A DNA stretch of 8,704 nt from the NCBI GenBank assembly GCA_900317865.1, contig ONIK01000070.1:1-8704 (forward strand), written 5' to 3'. This document shows, piece by piece, positions 6,501-8,704 of this stretch. The translations under genes were made by a program, and so were the position numbers. A model generated the notes under the pieces. The model ran no database searches. It worked only from the letters and a program-made list of their open reading frames with translations, and was not told the DNA's origin. Each line of letters opens with the position of its first letter. Position 1 is the stretch's first letter. The DNA is from an uncultured Methanobrevibacter sp. GTDB lineage: Archaea; Methanobacteriota; Methanobacteria; Methanobacteriales; Methanobacteriaceae.

Positions 6501-8704
6501 TCTGCAGCAGTAGCCGGTTTTAGTCTAGCAATGATAAAATACTATTCACCACACGTTGAAGTCGCTCAAGAAAACAATATGCCAGGCGAAGGCATCCGTG
6601 TCGGCGGCGAAGGAGACCCAAACAGCGCCAATAATCCACGTAATCTAAATGACGGTTTTCCAGGCCGTGAACCACCTCTTGAATTACGCGGACCCAGACA
6701 GGTTAGAATGATCGATATCGAAGCAGAAAATACCAACATTAACGTAGATTGGAATGCCATTAAAAAGAATGTGAATTTACAGGAAGGATATTACAGCCCA
6801 GGTTATTCCACTACCCCAGGCATTGGTGAATTCTCCAAACCAACCATGCTCAAAGACCCATTTTCAAGTGTAGAGTTACTTAGAAATACAGTCTTTGCTT
6901 ATTTAGCCAGCATTTGTCAAGCAACACCAGTATATTTGAATTTATTTGAAAATCATGCACGTATTGCTTTAATGTATATGCAAACAAATAACAATAACTA
7001 CGGCGAATGGTTAAATCTATTTTTTGATATAGATGATTTATATAATAGTATTCGCGAATCTATTTTGATTCATACAAATTCCAATCAAATCAATCCACAT
7101 TTCAATCCTGACGTCATTTCTAATCAAATAAATCATAACCAAAATCTTGATACCAGTTCCAATGTTAATCCTAATCCAAATAATAATGTCAGTTCAAATA
7201 GTGCTTATGCCAATACTAATTTATATATAATTGCCCACGACAGTGTTTTCAATGATTTGATACAATATACTGATAATGTGCATTATAATAATATGACCCA
7301 TCTTATCAGAGTTTTCACAGTTTTAACCAATTTTGACAATTTAAATCGTTTCGTAAGATCACATAGTGATCTCAGATCCCAAGAGCTAATGAGTCATTTG
7401 AATGTATATCTTCATAGAATTAGATATATTCCTAATTCAATTAATAATTTCCTTGACGACAGGCACGTTTCTAGAGTTAATTCATTAGAAATGCTTTATA
7501 GAAATGCCGTAGCCGAATGGAACAAATTAGTTGTGCAACAAAATAATTTACAGCCATTGATGAATATGAACACATCTGCTGTAAAAATGCTGAATTATTT
7601 AAAAATTTCCGGTATTGAATCACCAGAATTCACCCAAATGTATAATCAGTTTGTTTCCTCATTCAATAATATGCTAGTTACCCGAAACATGATTATAAAT
7701 AATGACTGGGCCTCAACATATTATTCCGCAAATAGCAGAAGCAATACAAATCCAAGCGAATCATTCTTTAATCTAATTTGCCTCTACAATAACATGGAAA
7801 GAATGTTTTATAGCCTTAATAAACCAGACGACAATAAAGTTTTTGCTGAGATGAAATCATGTGATGGTTTAAGTTGTGAAGACATCACTGCCCAGGCTTT
7901 GATAATATTATCCCAAGCTTTAAAACTTGCCAATAGTACTACTAACGGCAATAAAACAGCTCTGATTAAAGGCATAGACGGATTCTATAATAAGTTCAAT
8001 AATGAAATGACCACATATTCAAAGGACATTAAAGAAGGCGTCCTTAGCGCATTAATTGCATATAACACTTTAATCCATAATTTAAATTCCCTTTTCAGCA
8101 AGTATTGTACTACCCAGGACATAAATGTTACATTCAATAAAAACGATAATGCTTATGATTACATTTTTAATTTACCCAACGCATTTCCTGATGAGCATGA
8201 AGTTAGACAATTTGTCAATGAACTGTTGATTTTAAAGAAAATTGATCCTGAATTGTATGCTAAGGTAAAGAAAATGGATATTTTTAAGGGATTGCTTGAT
8301 GATAATCAATATGATCTTACTCTATTTTTGAGAAATAAGACTATAAAAGAGTTAAATGACACATATATGAAGATTAAGGCTATATTATCTCCTTTAAGAT
8401 CCGGAAAAGTCAATTCAACCACAATGCTTATGGAATCATTGAAGTACAGAGGTTATTCTAGTTTAACCACTGAACTTGCTTATGATGGTTTAAATCCTTC
8501 TCAACGTACAGAGATTTGCAATATTTTATTACTTGAGTCCCGGAAATTGTTATTGAATTATCATGGAAATGATTTAGCTGATAAAAAGAATCAAATCAAT
8601 AAGTTATCTAAAATTGATTTAAATAATGTTAGTAATAAAAATTTCAATGAGATTATTACTGCATATAATCTGATGTGGTCTTATTCCATTACCAGTAATC
8701 CTTT
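3501..8704 (+). CDS. Giant secreted beta-helix adhesin-like protein, C terminus beyond the window
   Basis: The frame is open for 1734 codons to the window end. Residues 1-27 are a signal peptide (hydrophobic 8-24, cleavage likely after VCA27). An Asn/Ser linker leads to an Ig-like domain at about 87-175 (VKVLDENNNPVTKGSVSF). Beta-helix regions of the pectate-lyase/Pmp type follow, about 205-450, 455-690 and 700-920, with recurring Cys-x-Phe turns: C371, C404, C438; C599, C631, C663; and C810, C837, C859, C883 at 22-27-residue spacing. Residues 929-1012 hold three hydrophobic Gly/Ala-rich segments. A Pro/Gly linker (about 1016-1120), a probably helical part, an Asn-rich linker (1193-1240) and a long helical C-terminal part follow, none of which I recognise. 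The N-terminal half fits a surface adhesin of gut methanogens. The membrane-like block in mid-protein does not, and suggests either membrane anchoring with a cytoplasmic C-terminal half or a membrane-inserting effector. No enzymatic motif is visible. Confidence 0.85.
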   Translation, partial: MFKSHGRLLFYLIIVFCFFITLSSVCASEISDISSGETHILLNNITSDSGHINVENVAADVSNNSYVPAKGDLLSSPADTNNASSKGVHIVFEGYKVYGFDDKYNVKVLDENNNPVTKGSVSFFVMGIFFNNTKVNNQGIASCWLPFIGNYSVMSVYHFESSYDYVYANENVTLNALSSGAMDKSTLGANYPRWSGADYKICADGYRAQIGKNLYHLIKFNGARYIIYNATVDSLYLNKILGGEIQCDIAEINLIKNQKYHLSHIRISDQEWDYCSCFNYGQLIIHGNGAILECGDEYGNNKGKLNFMFVGREGNVVLEHLSLSYFNHCFINQGHILCDSVTFLGNQAYKFDVYEPGGVIHNYNTAYFRGCAFLANSAKTAIGLYTAGGVLYAEPYSTTVFDRCHIDNTEHDAIEAKEYSMTVFYQKIPLNYEQISGCSFDEKAFLSVISSDVFESPNKTVKFVCKNKNELMNALCCINTLTPGMSVEIDLKNGEYEFSHEDFESYKKHPTNNFASSFWRHNFYDGKYNFVTEEFMLNVGIVPITINGNGATIKRTGDKNDDDHFALIPRGCTLTITNTKFTGFNTVFHNYGNLVLNNCYFKKNIIHYNSWLKGHGGVLFSDAGTTTFNGCTFSGNQGEDTDAGVNTDICYLINSAKVTYNRCIENSDEDKLYDDHLFDGQANTAHTNEKAVTTNSNIKYSVVKHVPFKLLNLVDDKSISTMKKSLKGAVVDYLVVNMSCDISCYMLYEILEFTEVAMLRSNGHDLKSSGFNDYFLMTIYESKIIYFEGFTFSDLGVFSNNVNYLYFYNCTFSNLEKTTIKFSVFYLNKGLASFVNCNFVNIYASCLFRNEGILSFTDCVFSDNKVWTSLIYNNRAPCSIVNCIFKNNKGIGVEVSTFGDLDTVVVGCTPIKVISEHPMANWKMDLIKSGFFVATALAGGAVGYALGAIAPVMATMSFVMLSGAAVGMCFGAIYAEIEACNYRDYSNRWNNIWEFAGIGSSAAVAGFSLAMIKYYSPHVEVAQENNMPGEGIRVGGEGDPNSANNPRNLNDGFPGREPPLELRGPRQVRMIDIEAENTNINVDWNAIKKNVNLQEGYYSPGYSTTPGIGEFSKPTMLKDPFSSVELLRNTVFAYLASICQATPVYLNLFENHARIALMYMQTNNNNYGEWLNLFFDIDDLYNSIRESILIHTNSNQINPHFNPDVISNQINHNQNLDTSSNVNPNPNNNVSSNSAYANTNLYIIAHDSVFNDLIQYTDNVHYNNMTHLIRVFTVLTNFDNLNRFVRSHSDLRSQELMSHLNVYLHRIRYIPNSINNFLDDRHVSRVNSLEMLYRNAVAEWNKLVVQQNNLQPLMNMNTSAVKMLNYLKISGIESPEFTQMYNQFVSSFNNMLVTRNMIINNDWASTYYSANSRSNTNPSESFFNLICLYNNMERMFYSLNKPDDNKVFAEMKSCDGLSCEDITAQALIILSQALKLANSTTNGNKTALIKGIDGFYNKFNNEMTTYSKDIKEGVLSALIAYNTLIHNLNSLFSKYCTTQDINVTFNKNDNAYDYIFNLPNAFPDEHEVRQFVNELLILKKIDPELYAKVKKMDIFKGLLDDNQYDLTLFLRNKTIKELNDTYMKIKAILSPLRSGKVNSTTMLMESLKYRGYSSLTTELAYDGLNPSQRTEICNILLLESRKLLLNYHGNDLADKKNQINKLSKIDLNNVSNKNFNEIITAYNLMWSYSITSNP
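6285..6538 (+). other. Glycine-rich triple hydrophobic block inside the giant protein
   Basis: Residues 929-947 (SGFFVATALAGGAVGYALG), about 950-971 (APVMATMSFVMLSGAAVGMC and on) and 995-1012 (FAGIGSSAAVAGFSLAMI) are each long enough to cross a membrane. They carry small-residue spacings of the GxxxG kind (GGAVGYALG, SGAAVGMCFG). Segments one and two are separated by only a few residues, as in a helical hairpin; a charged Asn/Arg-rich stretch (EIEACNYRDYSNRWNN) separates the third. If all three span the membrane and the N terminus is outside, everything after residue 1012 would lie in the cytoplasm. Confidence 0.55.
7077..7220 (+). other. Asn-rich linker inside the giant protein
   Basis: Residues 1193-1240 are about 40 percent Asn with Gln, Ser, Pro and Ile (for example NQINHNQNLD, NVNPNPNNNVSS) and no predicted order. 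The stretch separates two probably helical parts and marks a domain border. It is AAT-rich but not an exact DNA repeat. Confidence 0.6.

Noticed and set aside
5069..6760. Three minus-strand open frames (5069-5269, 6113-6304, 6566-6760)
   Set aside because: All lie inside the giant plus-strand gene, lack ribosome sites and follow from its codon pattern.
1..8704. tRNA, rRNA, CRISPR array, attachment site or replication origin
   Set aside because: No cloverleaf with T-loop, rRNA-like GC-rich block, spaced direct repeats or iterated origin boxes could be seen on either strand.

Overview
The window reads as a low-GC genome of a Methanobacteriales methanogen, most likely Methanobrevibacter or Methanosphaera. 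This is inferred from very AT-rich DNA with archaeal TATA boxes, strong GGAGGT/GGTGA ribosome sites, Asn/Ser/Thr-rich secreted 'adhesin-like' proteins with DUF11 and beta-helix repeats, and an IS200/IS605 transposon. No rRNA or other taxonomic marker is present, so the genus is not settled.

Layout. (1) Positions 2-919, plus strand: the 3' end of a DUF11-repeat surface protein, with two 117-residue repeats in tandem and a non-repetitive tail; inverted repeats lie across and after its stop codon. (2) About 971-2690, minus strand: an IS605-type element. It has an intact tnpB (1005-2138), a right-end hairpin directly after the tnpB stop, and, in the apparently empty stretch before tnpB, a heavily decayed tnpA (Y1/HUH transposase) that appears in no continuous frame. 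A perfect 10-bp hairpin at 2648-2670 probably belongs to the left end. TnpB would therefore be an RNA-guided nuclease gene left without its own transposase. (3) 2671-3009: no convincing gene, perhaps the degraded continuation of the next gene. (4) 3010-3210, minus strand: a 66-residue secreted peptide, either a real small gene or the N-terminal stump of a broken adhesin gene. (5) 3211-3500: a divergent promoter region. Each gene has the same 18-bp partly palindromic element (15 of 18 identical) 5-6 bp upstream of its TATA box, with the two copies facing in opposite directions. (6) 3501 to the window end, plus strand: one continuous open frame of more than 1734 codons, encoding a giant secreted protein. 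From the N terminus it has a signal peptide, an Ig-like domain, about 700 residues of beta-helix repeats, a glycine-rich triple hydrophobic block, and then at least 700 residues of Asn-rich, probably helical sequence of unknown function.

This is surface-protein territory that has been invaded by a transposon. The two most interesting items are the shared promoter element, which suggests coordinated control of surface genes, and the giant protein, whose internal membrane-like block and unrecognised C-terminal half are unlike a simple adhesin. I do not see a defence system, CRISPR array, tRNA or rRNA.
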